Source: Dreissena polymorpha
Lineage: Eukaryota > Mollusca > Bivalvia > Myida > Dreissenidae
DNA: 64,000 nt
Direction of reading: 5' to 3'
Assembly (NCBI RefSeq): GCF_020536995.1
Contig: NC_068367.1
Span: forward strand, 58,213,726 to 58,277,725
The position numbers were made by a program, and so were the translations under genes. Below the pieces are notes generated by a model. That model searched no databases, was not told where the DNA came from, and worked only from the letters and a program-made list of their open reading frames with translations. This document shows, piece after piece, positions 46,451 to 60,232 of the stretch (its first letter is position 1; the number at the start of each line of letters is the position of its first letter).

Positions 46451-46917
46451 TAAATCATTTAAATTTAAAAACGAAGTGTCCTGGTCTTGTGAAATTTCAC
46501 ATGGAATAGTGTTGGTGTTAATAAATTGTGACGTGATATTTTAAAGTCAAATCTAAATCTTCCACCATTTCATGTAAACAATTCAGTTGCTATCGTACAG
46601 TTTACTTCCGGGTCAAACTTGCGAGTCGCGAAAATTAATCACAAAGCCAAAATACACATATATCTTTCACTTACCTATTTTAAGCATGTGGAAATATCAT
46701 TTCCGAACCTTCTTCGATTGAAGACATCCATTAGTACACGATGTCATTTTGATTTACAGCGTTTAATATCCATTGAAAATGAACACTACGAGACAGGTTG
46801 CGCTACCTGTGAACTGCTCAAACGAAACAGTGTCTTTCAAGGGGAATAATTTGAATTAGATAAGCGGATTACAAACCACCAATTGTGCCAGTGTTTAAAG
46901 GACATATTCATGCTATA
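46451..46917. other. Spacer before the tandem array
   Basis: No supported gene. A minus-strand ATG-containing stretch near 46672-46760 ends at a good donor-like GTAAGT (46669-46674 complement), which could be a remnant first exon of the broken gene to the left. It is too short to prove. Confidence 0.35.
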
Positions 46918-49900
46918 GGTTACATTACACTAAATCATTGTGTATCCCTCCGTGGTCCATTCGAAAGTAGTGCCTATTTCTAAAGAGTTCCTTTTCTCTT
47001 CTTGAATATAAGCCATTTAACAATGTGAGACATGACTTTTGTGGTTATTTGTAATATTCTGTATGTGTCTGGAGTACTTTGATGCCTTGGATTGGAAGCT
47101 AACTTAAAAGATGAACTTTTGAGGGTGTGTTTTCTATTGTGTGGGGCTTTTGTCGAAATTAGGATTCCGAAACACGTTTTTTCTACGGTGGGTTCATTCG
47201 ACAGCGATTTACTTTCTTAGAAGTTGCGAGACGGTATGTTTTTGATTGCAATTATTGGAAGATGACAGATCCATCTTTAAAATGATACCAGGTTCGGAAA
47301 AATTGATACGTCGGAAAGGCAAGAAAAATGCTGTGAAAGTTGTCAGTTTTATAATGGGACCCTATGGGAATCGATATTAGTGTAATATAACCTTTAAAAA
47401 GCACATTTACTGCAATGTCAAGGTCACATGGATTCGTCTGCAAGCGAGACAAGTAGAAAATGAATTTTAATGAATGTTTTGATGATTTGGGTGCTAAAAT
47501 AGATGAGAGGTGTCAATATTTTGGTCCAAATGGATGTTTTAGGTGGTTTTAGACGGTTCCGGATGGGTGGGGGACCTGGTATGGACAAGTAAGGGTAACA
47601 TTTCCAACAAATCTTAAATGTAAATATTATTATGTCCATAGATTGAAGTTTCAGGTGGAGAGCAAGATGAAAAATATGCAAAATTACATGCATGCAACCC
47701 ATTTATGCCATTTTTCTCTTTGTTTGTCGGCCTGGCCGTTTGTCCTTGAGCCGTAGATGGTCAACAATCCGCTAGCTGTCTTGCTCTGACTGGTGCACTG
47801 GACATGATTTCAATGTGAGTCATCATACTGATTGTTTAATTAACACATGAATTTCAGTTTGTTCGTTAAAGTACTAACTTAGCTGTGTATTTTTACAGTG
47901 GACGTAGTGGTGCGGTGCAGGTGGTAGACTAGGTATTTCCATATATACACTATGTTTACAGAATTGCGGCCAGTGGAGCAACATAGCTGATGAGTTAATA
48001 GCACTAGTTCTTCAGACAAATAACTTTATTTTCAACCTATAAAGCATATTTAGCTGTAGGTGGGGCCAATTAGCTGTAAGATCTGGCTTTTGTTCTGTTA
48101 AGCCCTTAGAGTAATGAATTTCAGAGTGAAGACCATAGCGCCTTTTCCTAGTCAAGTATCGGGCAGCTGTATGTCTTTTCAGAAATGCACATGTCTTTTT
48201 AAGCATGTCATTGTGTTTGCTTTTAATAAGATAGGCAATAAACTCATAAACTTTAGACAAATGAGCATCTGTAAATTCAGATTTCACTATTTCAGAGTCA
48301 GCCAGACCATGATTGAGCTTAAGGATTGTGCTGCGGATGCAGCCTGTGCAGTTCCGGGAGAAAGTCACTGTCTCGGGCAATGCGGTCTGGTATCAGGTAA
48401 GCACTATTGAAAGCCTCACACTTTTGGGGGGTCTGACGCCTTGTGCTGTCAATGCGATCTGGTTCAAGTACAATAAGAATGCATTCTCAAAGCAGTACTT
48501 CATCAGATATGGTTATCTCAAGCTTACAGTTCGCGGGCAGATATGACTTCGATTTGTTCTTGCTAGCAGAACCCCTACAGGCCAAACTATGCGTTAAGCA
48601 CTATTTTCCACAGCAACCCTTGCAGACAGAAAAACAATACTTAAAATTACTTCTGGCATTTAATTTCTAATTTCCTACATATCTCTTTTGTATGTTTGTT
48701 TGCCCTTTTTAACTCTGACATGCCATCTTGCTCACATTGATGGAGCATACCTGTTTTTGTTTAGAGCCAAGTCCCCGGCTGCTCGAGTTTGCCGTGTCAA
48801 TAATGAGAAAGCCATGGCATGATGTCTCCTCTATGTGTATCCTTATCTCAGTGTTGAACATAATTGCCAGTTTCAGGGGCCTAAACATTTTATTTTATTA
48901 AAGGTCTGGATGATCCTTGCCTGACTGCGGGTTTGTGTACACCTCAATCCGACTCTGTGTCCTGAACAGAGGCCGCAGTGGTGCAGCGCTTGTGGACGAT
49001 CCATCAACATCCTGAAAGGTCAACACTACACCAAGCTGGGAAAATTGATCCTGATAGTCATCCCCAGGTAGTGGAATGAATGTTCACTGAACTACAGAGG
49101 AATCACACCCAAATGACTTTCCTGCCACGACATTAGTGTGGCCACTCGCGTAGGAATTCCTTAGCAAACATGCTCTTTTGCATGGTGACTGTGGACATTT
49201 TTGCAAAACTTACGCTTTCAACACTGGATTTTAAAGAGAATACTTAATAAAATGTCGCTAACAGGACTTATTTATATGAGAGAGACTATCTGGATGCGCA
49301 TTAAGTGTCACTTTGTGTCGTAAGCTGTTGAAGGAGCGATTTGCGCCTTTTTAAGTGTTAAATTTGGGTAGCCGGCTTGTATCAGCTTGAAAGCTGAAAA
49401 TTATGCCTCTCATCATAATAGCATTAATTTTTGTAATTGCAATGTGTATGTTTAGATTGTAAGTGAAGCTTTTAATAATAATTTTCTTAAAAAACATGAT
49501 TTTATATGCTGTCAGTGAGTTTTTTATTGAAAAAAGTGCTTAAAATTAAAAAAAAGTCTCCTATTTCATCAAGAAAAGTACACTGATTCACAATCAATAC
49601 ATTTATTTGGGCCTTTTGCTGATATATTGGTGAATTTCGCATGCAATGATACCAGTTTTTGCCATGAAAGTTACGCGTAACAATAATTGGAGACGCAAAA
49701 TCAGCTGTCGTCACTTAGACTAAAAATCATGCATTCCGACTTGACTGCGGCCAATTTAGTCACCGCTTCAAATGGCCATTTTAAGGCCTTTACCCCCATC
49801 CGAATGCACTGAAATTGCATATTCATTGTGGAAATAGTTGAAATCTCATGTGGAGAAAGTTTGAAAAAGATAGGACAAAGTTGAGTTCCCTTAAAGGTTA

Positions 49901-52900
49901 CATTACACTAAATCATTGTGTATCCCTCCGTGGTCCATTCGAAAGTAGTGCCTATTTCTAAAGAGTTCCTTTTCTCTTCTTGAATATAAGCCATTTAACA
50001 ATGTGAGACATGACTTTTGTGGTTATTTGTAATATTCTGTATGTGTCTGGAGTACTTTGATGCCTTGGATTGGAAGCTAACTTAAAAGATGAACTTTTGA
50101 GGGTGTGTTTTCTATTGTGTGGGGCTTTTGTCGAAATTAGGATTCCGAAACACGTTTTTCTACGGTGGGTTCATTCGACAGCGATTTACTTTCTTAGAAG
50201 TTGCGAGACGGTATGTTTTTGATTGCAATTATTGGAAGATGACAGATCCATCTTTAAAATGATACCAGGTTCGGAAAAATTGATACGTCGGAAAGGCAAG
50301 AAAAATGCTGTGAAAGTTGTCAGTTTTATAATGGGACCCTATGGGAATCGATATTAGTGTAATATAACCTTTAAAAAGCACATTTACTGCAATGTCAAGG
50401 TCACATGGATTCGTCTGCAAGCGAGACAAGTAGAAAATGAATTTTAATGAATGTTTTGATGATTTGGGTGCTAAAATAGATGAGAGGTGTCAATATTTTG
50501 GTCCAAATGGATGTTTTAGGTGGTTTTAGACGGTTCCGGATGGGTGGGGGACCTGGTATGGACAAGTAAGGGTAACATTTCCAACAAATCTTAAATGTAA
50601 ATATTATTATGTCCATAGATTGAAGTTTCAGGTGGAGAGCAAGATGAAAAATATGCAAAATTACATGCATGCAACCCATTTATGCCATTTTTCTCTTTGT
50701 TTGTCGGCCTGGCCGTTTGTCCTTGAGCCGTAGATGGTCAACAATCCGCTAGCTGTCTTGCTCTGACTGGTGCACTGGACATGATTTCAATGTGAGTCAT
50801 CATACTGATTGTTTAATTAACACATGAATTTCAGTTTGTTCGTTAAAGTACTAACTTAGCTGTGTATTTTTACAGTGGACGTAGTGGTGCGGTGCAGGTG
50901 GTAGACTAGGTATTTCCATATATACACTATGTTTACAGAATTGCGGCCAGTGGAGCAACATAGCTGATGAGTTAATAGCACTAGTTCTTCAGACAAATAA
51001 CTTTATTTTCAACCTATAAAGCATATTTAGCTGTAGGTGGGGCCAATTAGCTGTAAGATCTGGCTTTTGTTCTGTTAAGCCCTTAGAGTAATGAATTTCA
51101 GAGTGAAGACCATAGCGCCTTTTCCTAGTCAAGTATCGGGCAGCTGTATGTCTTTTCAGAAATGCACATGTCTTTTTAAGCATGTCATTGTGTTTGCTTT
51201 TAATAAGATAGGCAATAAACTCATAAACTTTAGACAAATGAGCATCTGTAAATTCAGATTTCACTATTTCAGAGTCAGCCAGACCATGATTGAGCTTAAG
51301 GATTGTGCTGCGGATGCAGCCTGTGCAGTTCCGGGAGAAAGTCACTGTCTCGGGCAATGCGGTCTGGTATCAGGTAAGCACTATTGAAAGCCTCACACTT
51401 TTGGGGGGTCTGACGCCTTGTGCTGTCAATGCGATCTGGTTCAAGTACAATAAGAATGCATTCTCAAAGCAGTACTTCATCAGATATGGTTATCTCAAGC
51501 TTACAGTTCGCGGGCAGATATGACTTCGATTTGTTCTTGCTAGCAGAACCCCTACAGGCCAAACTATGCGTTAAGCACTATTTTCCACAGCAACCCTTGC
51601 AGACAGAAAAACAATACTTAAAATTACTTCTGGCATTTAATTTCTAATTTCCTACATATCTCTTTTGTATGTTTGTTTGCCCTTTTTAACTCTGACATGC
51701 CATCTTGCTCACATTGATGGAGCATACCTGTTTTTGTTTAGAGCCAAGTCCCCGGCTGCTCGAGTTTGCCGTGTCAATAATGAGAAAGCCATGGCATGAT
51801 GTCTCCTCTATGTGTATCCTTATCTCAGTGTTGAACATAATTGCCAGTTTCAGGGGCCTAAACATTTTATTTTATTAAAGGTCTGGATGATCCTTGCCTG
51901 ACTGCGGGTTTGTGTACACCTCAATCCGACTCTGTGTCCTGAACAGAGGCCGCAGTGGTGCAGCGCTTGTGGACGATCCATCAACATCCTGAAAGGTCAA
52001 CACTACACCAAGCTGGGAAAATTGATCCTGATAGTCATCCCCAGGTAGTGGAATGAATGTTCACTGAACTACAGAGGAATCACACCCAAATGACTTTCCT
52101 GCCACGACATTAGTGTGGCCACTCGCGTAGGAATTCCTTAGCAAACATGCTCTTTTGCATGGTGACTGTGGACATTTTTGCAAAACTTACGCTTTCAACA
52201 CTGGATTTTAAAGAGAATACTTAATAAAATGTCGCTAACAGGACTTATTTATATGAGAGAGACTATCTGGATGCGCATTAAGTGTCACTTTGTGTCGTAA
52301 GCTGTTGAAGGAGCGATTTGCGCCTTTTTAAGTGTTAAATTTGGGTAGCCGGCTTGTATCAGCTTGAAAGCTGAAAATTATGCCTCTCATCATAATAGCA
52401 TTAATTTTTGTAATTGCAATGTGTATGTTTAGATTGTAAGTGAAGCTTTTAATAATAATTTTCTTAAAAAACATGATTTTATATGCTGTCAGTGAGTTTT
52501 TTATTGAAAAAAGTGCTTAAAATTAAAAAAAAGTCTCCTATTTCATCAAGAAAAGTACACTGATTCACAATCAATACATTTATTTGGGCCTTTTGCTGAT
52601 ATATTGGTGAATTTCGCATGCAATGATACCAGTTTTTGCCATGAAAGTTACGCGTAACAATAATTGGAGACGCAAAATCAGCTGTCGTCACTTAGACTAA
52701 AAATCATGCATTCCGACTTGACTGCGGCCAATTTAGTCACCGCTTCAAATGGCCATTTTAAGGCCTTTACCCCCATCCGAATGCACTGAAATTGCATATT
52801 CATTGTGGAAATAGTTGAAATCTCATGTGGAGAAAGTTTGAAAAAGATAGGACAAAGTTGAGTTCCCTTAAAGGTTACATTACACTAAATCATTGTGTAT

Positions 52901-55900
52901 CCCTCCGTGGTCCATTCGAAAGTAGTGCCTATTTCTAAAGAGTTCCTTTTCTCTTCTTGAATATAAGCCATTTAACAATGTGAGACATGACTTTTGTGGT
53001 TATTTGTAATATTCTGTATGTGTCTGGAGTACTTTGATGCCTTGGATTGGAAGCTAACTTAAAAGATGAACTTTTGAGGGTGTGTTTTCTATTGTGTGGG
53101 GCTTTTGTCGAAATTAGGATTCCGAAACACGTTTTTCTACGGTGGGTTCATTCGACAGCGATTTACTTTCTTAGAAGTTGCGAGACGGTATGTTTTTGAT
53201 TGCAATTATTGGAAGATGACAGATCCATCTTTAAAATGATACCAGGTTCGGAAAAATTGATACGTCGGAAAGGCAAGAAAAATGCTGTGAAAGTTGTCAG
53301 TTTTATAATGGGACCCTATGGGAATCGATATTAGTGTAATATAACCTTTAAAAAGCACATTTACTGCAATGTCAAGGTCACATGGATTCGTCTGCAAGCG
53401 AGACAAGTAGAAAATGAATTTTAATGAATGTTTTGATGATTTGGGTGCTAAAATAGATGAGAGGTGTCAATATTTTGGTCCAAATGGATGTTTTAGGTGG
53501 TTTTAGACGGTTCCGGATGGGTGGGGGACCTGGTATGGACAAGTAAGGGTAACATTTCCAACAAATCTTAAATGTAAATATTATTATGTCCATAGATTGA
53601 AGTTTCAGGTGGAGAGCAAGATGAAAAATATGCAAAATTACATGCATGCAACCCATTTATGCCATTTTTCTCTTTGTTTGTCGGCCTGGCCGTTTGTCCT
53701 TGAGCCGTAGATGGTCAACAATCCGCTAGCTGTCTTGCTCTGACTGGTGCACTGGACATGATTTCAATGTGAGTCATCATACTGATTGTTTAATTAACAC
53801 ATGAATTTCAGTTTGTTCGTTAAAGTACTAACTTAGCTGTGTATTTTTACAGTGGACGTAGTGGTGCGGTGCAGGTGGTAGACTAGGTATTTCCATATAT
53901 ACACTATGTTTACAGAATTGCGGCCAGTGGAGCAACATAGCTGATGAGTTAATAGCACTAGTTCTTCAGACAAATAACTTTATTTTCAACCTATAAAGCA
54001 TATTTAGCTGTAGGTGGGGCCAATTAGCTGTAAGATCTGGCTTTTGTTCTGTTAAGCCCTTAGAGTAATGAATTTCAGAGTGAAGACCATAGCGCCTTTT
54101 CCTAGTCAAGTATCGGGCAGCTGTATGTCTTTTCAGAAATGCACATGTCTTTTTAAGCATGTCATTGTGTTTGCTTTTAATAAGATAGGCAATAAACTCA
54201 TAAACTTTAGACAAATGAGCATCTGTAAATTCAGATTTCACTATTTCAGAGTCAGCCAGACCATGATTGAGCTTAAGGATTGTGCTGCGGATGCAGCCTG
54301 TGCAGTTCCGGGAGAAAGTCACTGTCTCGGGCAATGCGGTCTGGTATCAGGTAAGCACTATTGAAAGCCTCACACTTTTGGGGGGTCTGACGCCTTGTGC
54401 TGTCAATGCGATCTGGTTCAAGTACAATAAGAATGCATTCTCAAAGCAGTACTTCATCAGATATGGTTATCTCAAGCTTACAGTTCGCGGGCAGATATGA
54501 CTTCGATTTGTTCTTGCTAGCAGAACCCCTACAGGCCAAACTATGCGTTAAGCACTATTTTCCACAGCAACCCTTGCAGACAGAAAAACAATACTTAAAA
54601 TTACTTCTGGCATTTAATTTCTAATTTCCTACATATCTCTTTTGTATGTTTGTTTGCCCTTTTTAACTCTGACATGCCATCTTGCTCACATTGATGGAGC
54701 ATACCTGTTTTTGTTTAGAGCCAAGTCCCCGGCTGCTCGAGTTTGCCGTGTCAATAATGAGAAAGCCATGGCATGATGTCTCCTCTATGTGTATCCTTAT
54801 CTCAGTGTTGAACATAATTGCCAGTTTCAGGGGCCTAAACATTTTATTTTATTAAAGGTCTGGATGATCCTTGCCTGACTGCGGGTTTGTGTACACCTCA
54901 ATCCGACTCTGTGTCCTGAACAGAGGCCGCAGTGGTGCAGCGCTTGTGGACGATCCATCAACATCCTGAAAGGTCAACACTACACCAAGCTGGGAAAATT
55001 GATCCTGATAGTCATCCCCAGGTAGTGGAATGAATGTTCACTGAACTACAGAGGAATCACACCCAAATGACTTTCCTGCCACGACATTAGTGTGGCCACT
55101 CGCGTAGGAATTCCTTAGCAAACATGCTCTTTTGCATGGTGACTGTGGACATTTTTGCAAAACTTACGCTTTCAACACTGGATTTTAAAGAGAATACTTA
55201 ATAAAATGTCGCTAACAGGACTTATTTATATGAGAGAGACTATCTGGATGCGCATTAAGTGTCACTTTGTGTCGTAAGCTGTTGAAGGAGCGATTTGCGC
55301 CTTTTTAAGTGTTAAATTTGGGTAGCCGGCTTGTATCAGCTTGAAAGCTGAAAATTATGCCTCTCATCATAATAGCATTAATTTTTGTAATTGCAATGTG
55401 TATGTTTAGATTGTAAGTGAAGCTTTTAATAATAATTTTCTTAAAAAACATGATTTTATATGCTGTCAGTGAGTTTTTTATTGAAAAAAGTGCTTAAAAT
55501 TAAAAAAAAGTCTCCTATTTCATCAAGAAAAGTACACTGATTCACAATCAATACATTTATTTGGGCCTTTTGCTGATATATTGGTGAATTTCGCATGCAA
55601 TGATACCAGTTTTTGCCATGAAAGTTACGCGTAACAATAATTGGAGACGCAAAATCAGCTGTCGTCACTTAGACTAAAATCATGCATTCCGACTTGACTG
55701 CGGCCAATTTAGTCACCGCTTCAAATGGCCATTTTAAGGCCTTTACCCCCATCCGAATGCACTGAAATTGCATATTCATTGTGGAAATAGTTGAAATCTC
55801 ATGTGGAGAAAGTTTGAAAAAGATAGGACAAAGTTGAGTTCCCTTAAAGGTTACATTACACTAAATCATTGTGTATCCCTCCGTGGTCCATTCGAAAGTA

Positions 55901-58900
55901 GTGCCTATTTCTAAAGAGTTCCTTTTCTCTTCTTGAATATAAGCCATTTAACAATGTGAGACATGACTTTTGTGGTTATTTGTAATATTCTGTATGTGTC
56001 TGGAGTACTTTGATGCCTTGGATTGGAAGCTAACTTAAAAGATGAACTTTTGAGGGTGTGTTTTCTATTGTGTGGGGCTTTTGTCGAAATTAGGATTCCG
56101 AAACACGTTTTTCTACGGTGGGTTCATTCGACAGCGATTTACTTTCTTAGAAGTTGCGAGACGGTATGTTTTTGATTGCAATTATTGGAAGATGACAGAT
56201 CCATCTTTAAAATGATACCAGGTTCGGAAAAATTGATACGTCGGAAAGGCAAGAAAAATGCTGTGAAAGTTGTCAGTTTTATAATGGGACCCTATGGGAA
56301 TCGATATTAGTGTAATATAACCTTTAAAAAGCACATTTACTGCAATGTCAAGGTCACATGGATTCGTCTGCAAGCGAGACAAGTAGAAAATGAATTTTAA
56401 TGAATGTTTTGATGATTGGGTGCTAAAATAGATGAGAGGTGTCAATATTTTGGTCCAAATGGATGTTTTAGGTGGTTTTAGACGGTTCCGGATGGGTGGG
56501 GGACCTGGTATGGACAAGTAAGGGTAACATTTCCAACAAATCTTAAATGTAAATATTATTATGTCCATAGATTGAAGTTTCAGGTGGAGAGCAAGATGAA
56601 AAATATGCAAAATTACATGCATGCAACCCATTTATGCCATTTTCTCTTTGTTTGTCGGCCTGGCCGTTTGTCCTTGAGCCGTAGATGGTCAACAATCCGC
56701 TAGCTGTCTTGCTCTGACTGGTGCACTGGACATGATTTCAATGTGAGTCATCATACTGATTGTTTAATTAACACATGAATTTCAGTTTGTTCGTTAAAGT
56801 ACTAACTTAGCTGTGTATTTTTACAGTGGACGTAGTGGTGCGGTGCAGGTGGTAGACTAGGTATTTCCATATATACACTATGTTTACAGAATTGCGGCCA
56901 GTGGAGCAACATAGCTGATGAGTTAATAGCACTAGTTCTTCAGACAAATAACTTTATTTTCAACCTATAAAGCATATTTAGCTGTAGGTGGGGCCAATTA
57001 GCTGTAAGATCTGGCTTTTGTTCTGTTAAGCCCTTAGAGTAATGAATTTCAGAGTGAAGACCATAGCGCCTTTTCCTAGTCAAGTATCGGGCAGCTGTAT
57101 GTCTTTTCAGAAATGCACATGTCTTTTTAAGCATGTCATTGTGTTTGCTTTTAATAAGATAGGCAATAAACTCATAAACTTAGACAAATGAGCATCTGTA
57201 AATTCAGATTTTCACTATTTCAGAGTCAGCCAGACCATGATTGAGCTTAAGGATTGTGCTGCGGATGCAGCCTGTGCAGTTCCGGGAGAAAGTCACTGTC
57301 TCGGGCAATGCGGTCTGGTATCAGGTAAGCACTATTGAAAGCCTCACACTTTTGGGGGTCTGACGCCTTGTGCTGTCAATGCGATCTGGTTCAAGTACAT
57401 AAGAATGCATTCTCAAAGCAGTACTTCATCAGATATGGTTATCTCAAGCTTACAGTTTCGCGGGCAGATATGACTTCGATTTGTTCTTGCTAGCAGAACC
57501 CCTACAGGCCAAACTATGCGTTAAGCACTATTTTCCACAGCAACCCTTGCAGACAGAAAAAACAATACTTAAAATTACTTCTGGCATTTAATTTCTAATT
57601 TCCTACATATCTCTTTTGTATGTTTGTTTGCCCTTTTTAACTCTGACATGCCATCTGCTCACATTGATGGAGCATACCTGTTTTTGTTTAGAGCCAAGTC
57701 CCCGGCTGCTCGAGTTTGCCGTGTCAATAATGAGAAAGCCATGGCATGATGTCTCCTCTATGTGTATCCTTATCTCAGTGTTGAACATAATTGCCAGTTT
57801 CAGGGGCCAAACATTTTATTTTATTAAAGGTCTGGATGATCCTTGCCTGACTGCGGGTTTGTGTACACCTCAATCCGACTCTGTGTCCTGAACAGAGGCC
57901 GCAGTGGTGCAGCGCTTGTGGACGATCCATCAACATCCTGAAAGGTCAACACTACACCAAGCTGGGAAAATTGATCCTGATAGTCATCCCCAGGTAGTGG
58001 AATGAATGTTCACTGAACTACAGAGGAATCACACCCAAATGACTTTCCTGCCACGACATTAGTGTGGCCACTCGCGTAGGAATTCCTTAGCAAACATGCT
58101 CTTTGCATGGTGACTGTGGACATTTTTGCAAAACTTACGCTTTCAACACTGGATTTTAAAGAGAACTTAATAAAATGTCGCTAACAGGACTTATTTATAT
58201 GAGAGAGACTATCTGGATGCGCATTAAGTGTCACTTTGTGTCGTAAGCTGTTGAAGGAGCGATTTGCGCCTTTTTAAGTGTTAATTTTGGGTAGCCGGCT
58301 TGTATCAGCTTGAAAGCTGAAAATTATGCCTCTCATCATAATAGCATTAATTTTTGTAATTGCAATTGTGAATGTGTATTGTACGATTCTTTTAATTGAA
58401 AAAAAAGATAATTTTATATGCTGTCAGTGAGTTTTTTTATTGAAAAAAGTGCTTAAAATTAAAAAAAAGTCTCCTATTTCATCAAGAAAAGTACACTGAT
58501 TCACAATCAATACATTTATTTGGGCCTTTGCTGATATATTGGTGAATTTCGCATGCAATGATACCAGTTTTTGCCATGAAAGTTACGCGTAACAATAATT
58601 GGGAGACGCAAAATCAGCTGTCGTCACTTAGACTAAATCATGCATTCCGACTTGACTGCGGCCAATTTAGTCACCGCTTCAAATGGCCATTTTAAGGCCT
58701 TTACCCCCATCCGAATGCACTGAAATTGCATATTCATTGTGGAAATAGTTGAAATCTCATGTGGAGAAAGTTTGAAAAAGATAGGACAAAGTTGAGTTCC
58801 CTTAAAGGTTACATTACACTAAATCATTGTGTATCCCTCCGTGGTCCATTCGAAAGTAGTGCCTATTTCTAAAGAGTTCCTTTTCTCTTCTTGAATATAA

Positions 58901-60001
58901 GCCATTTAACAATGTGAGACATGACTTTTGTGGTTATTTGTAATATCCTGTATTGTCTGGAGTACTTTGATGCCTTGGATTGGAAGCTAACTTAAAAAAT
59001 GAACTTTTGAGGGTGTGGTTTTCTATTGTGTGGGGCTTTTGTCGAAATTAGGATTCCGAAACACGTTTTTTCTACGGTGGGTTCATTCGACAGCGATTTA
59101 CTTTCTTAGAAGTTGCGAGACGTATGTTTTTGATTGCAATTATTGGAAGATGACAGATCCATCTTTAAAATGATACCAGGTTCGGAAAAATTGATACGTC
59201 GGAAAGGCAAGAAAAATGCTGTGAAAGTTGTCAGTTTTATAATGGGACCCTATGGGAATCGATATTAGTGTAATATAAACCTTTAAAAAGCACATTTACT
59301 GCAATGTCAAGGTCACATGGATTCGTCTGCAAGCGAGACAAGTAGAAATGAATTTAATGAATGTTTTGAATGATTTGGGTTGCTAAAATAGATGAGAGGT
59401 GTCCATATTTTGGTCCAAATGGATGTTTTAGGTGGTTTTAGAGACGGTTCCGGATGGGTGGGGGACCTGGTATGGACAAGTAAGGGTAACATTTCCAACA
59501 AATCTTAAATGTAAATATTATTATGTCCATAGATTGAAGTTTCAGTGGAGAGCAGATGAAAAATATGCAAAATTACATGCATGCAACCCATTTATGCCAT
59601 TTTCTCTTTGTTTGTCGGCCTGCCGTTTGTCCTTGAGCCGAGATGGTCAACAATCCGCTAGCTGTCTTGCTCTGACTGGGGCACTGGACATGATTTTCAA
59701 TGTGAGTCCTCATACTGATTGTTTAATTACACATGATTTCAGTTTGTTCGTTAAAGTACTACTTAGCTGTGTATTTTACAGTGACGTAGTGGTGCGGTGC
59801 AGGTGGTAGACTAGGTATTTCCATATATACACTATGTTTTACAGAATTGCGGCCAGTGGAGCAACATAGCTGATGATTAATAGCACTAGTTTTTCAGACA
59901 AATAACTTTATATTTCAACCTATAAAGCATTTCTGTAGGTTGGGCATTATCTGTAATATCTGGCTTTTGGTTCTGTTAAGCCCTTAGAGTACTGAATTTC
60001 A
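46918..60001. repeat. Tandem array of a 2.98-kb unit: four full copies and a 1.2-kb fifth
   Basis: Copies begin with GGTTACATTACACTAAATCA at 46918, 49896, 52873, 55849 and 58807, giving unit lengths of 2978, 2977, 2976 and 2958. Copies 1-3 are almost identical over their whole length (copy 1 has one extra T in a T run). Copy 4 has many single-base gaps in its second half, and copy 5 more still, until it stops at the N gap. The unit is not a known satellite to me. It holds weak exon-like pieces on both strands but no long frame. Full units end with CAAAGTTGAGTTCCCTTAAA; the DNA left of the first unit is different, so the left border at 46918 is real or an assembly join. Confidence 0.97.
48003..49120 (-). 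other. Exon-like pieces inside each 2.98-kb unit (shown for copy 1)
   Basis: On the minus strand four protein-like pieces occur. (a) Near 48893-49071: PLPGDDYQDQFSQLGVVLTF, then DVDGSSTSAAPLRPLFRTQS. (b) About 48764-48888: LKLAIMFNTEIRIHIEETSC .. SSSRGLGSKQKQ, ending at a good donor (CAG/GTATGC). (c) About 48324-48498: ECILIVLEPDRIDSTRR .. FNSAYLIPDRIARDSDFLPE. (d) 48012-48383: a 120-codon frame with SRNCTGCIRSTILKLNHGLA and KRHTAARYLTRKRRYGLHSE. I do not recognise the family and could not join them with consistent phases. They may be a decayed gene carried by the repeat. The same pieces recur one unit apart in copies 2-4. Confidence 0.3.
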
Positions 60002-60101
60002 NNNNNNNNNNNNNNNNNNNNNNNNNNNNNNNNNNNNNNNNNNNNNNNNNNNNNNNNNNNNNNNNNNNNNNNNNNNNNNNNNNNNNNNNNNNNNNNNNNN
60101 N
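60002..60101. other. Assembly gap, 100 N
   Basis: Exactly 100 Ns, the conventional length for a gap of unknown size. Left of it is the ragged fifth copy of the 2.98-kb repeat; right of it is the interior of a retroelement. The true distance and even adjacency of the two sides are unknown. Confidence 0.99.
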
Positions 60102-60232
60102 ATAGGGGCTGCAAGATGTGCAGGCAATTTTGACTGCTGCTATGGTTCCCATTATCAAGCTGGCAGAAAACAGTTAAAAAGTCAAATGTTAAAGTTCAAT
60201 GCAAGGAATATATTGCAGATGCCCTTACTCTA

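Noticed and set aside
47252-47702. Minus-strand frames of 66 and 92 codons repeated in each 2.98-kb unit (149 codons in copy 4)
   Set aside because: They repeat only because the DNA repeats. The longer frame in copy 4 comes from a one-base difference, probably a consensus error.
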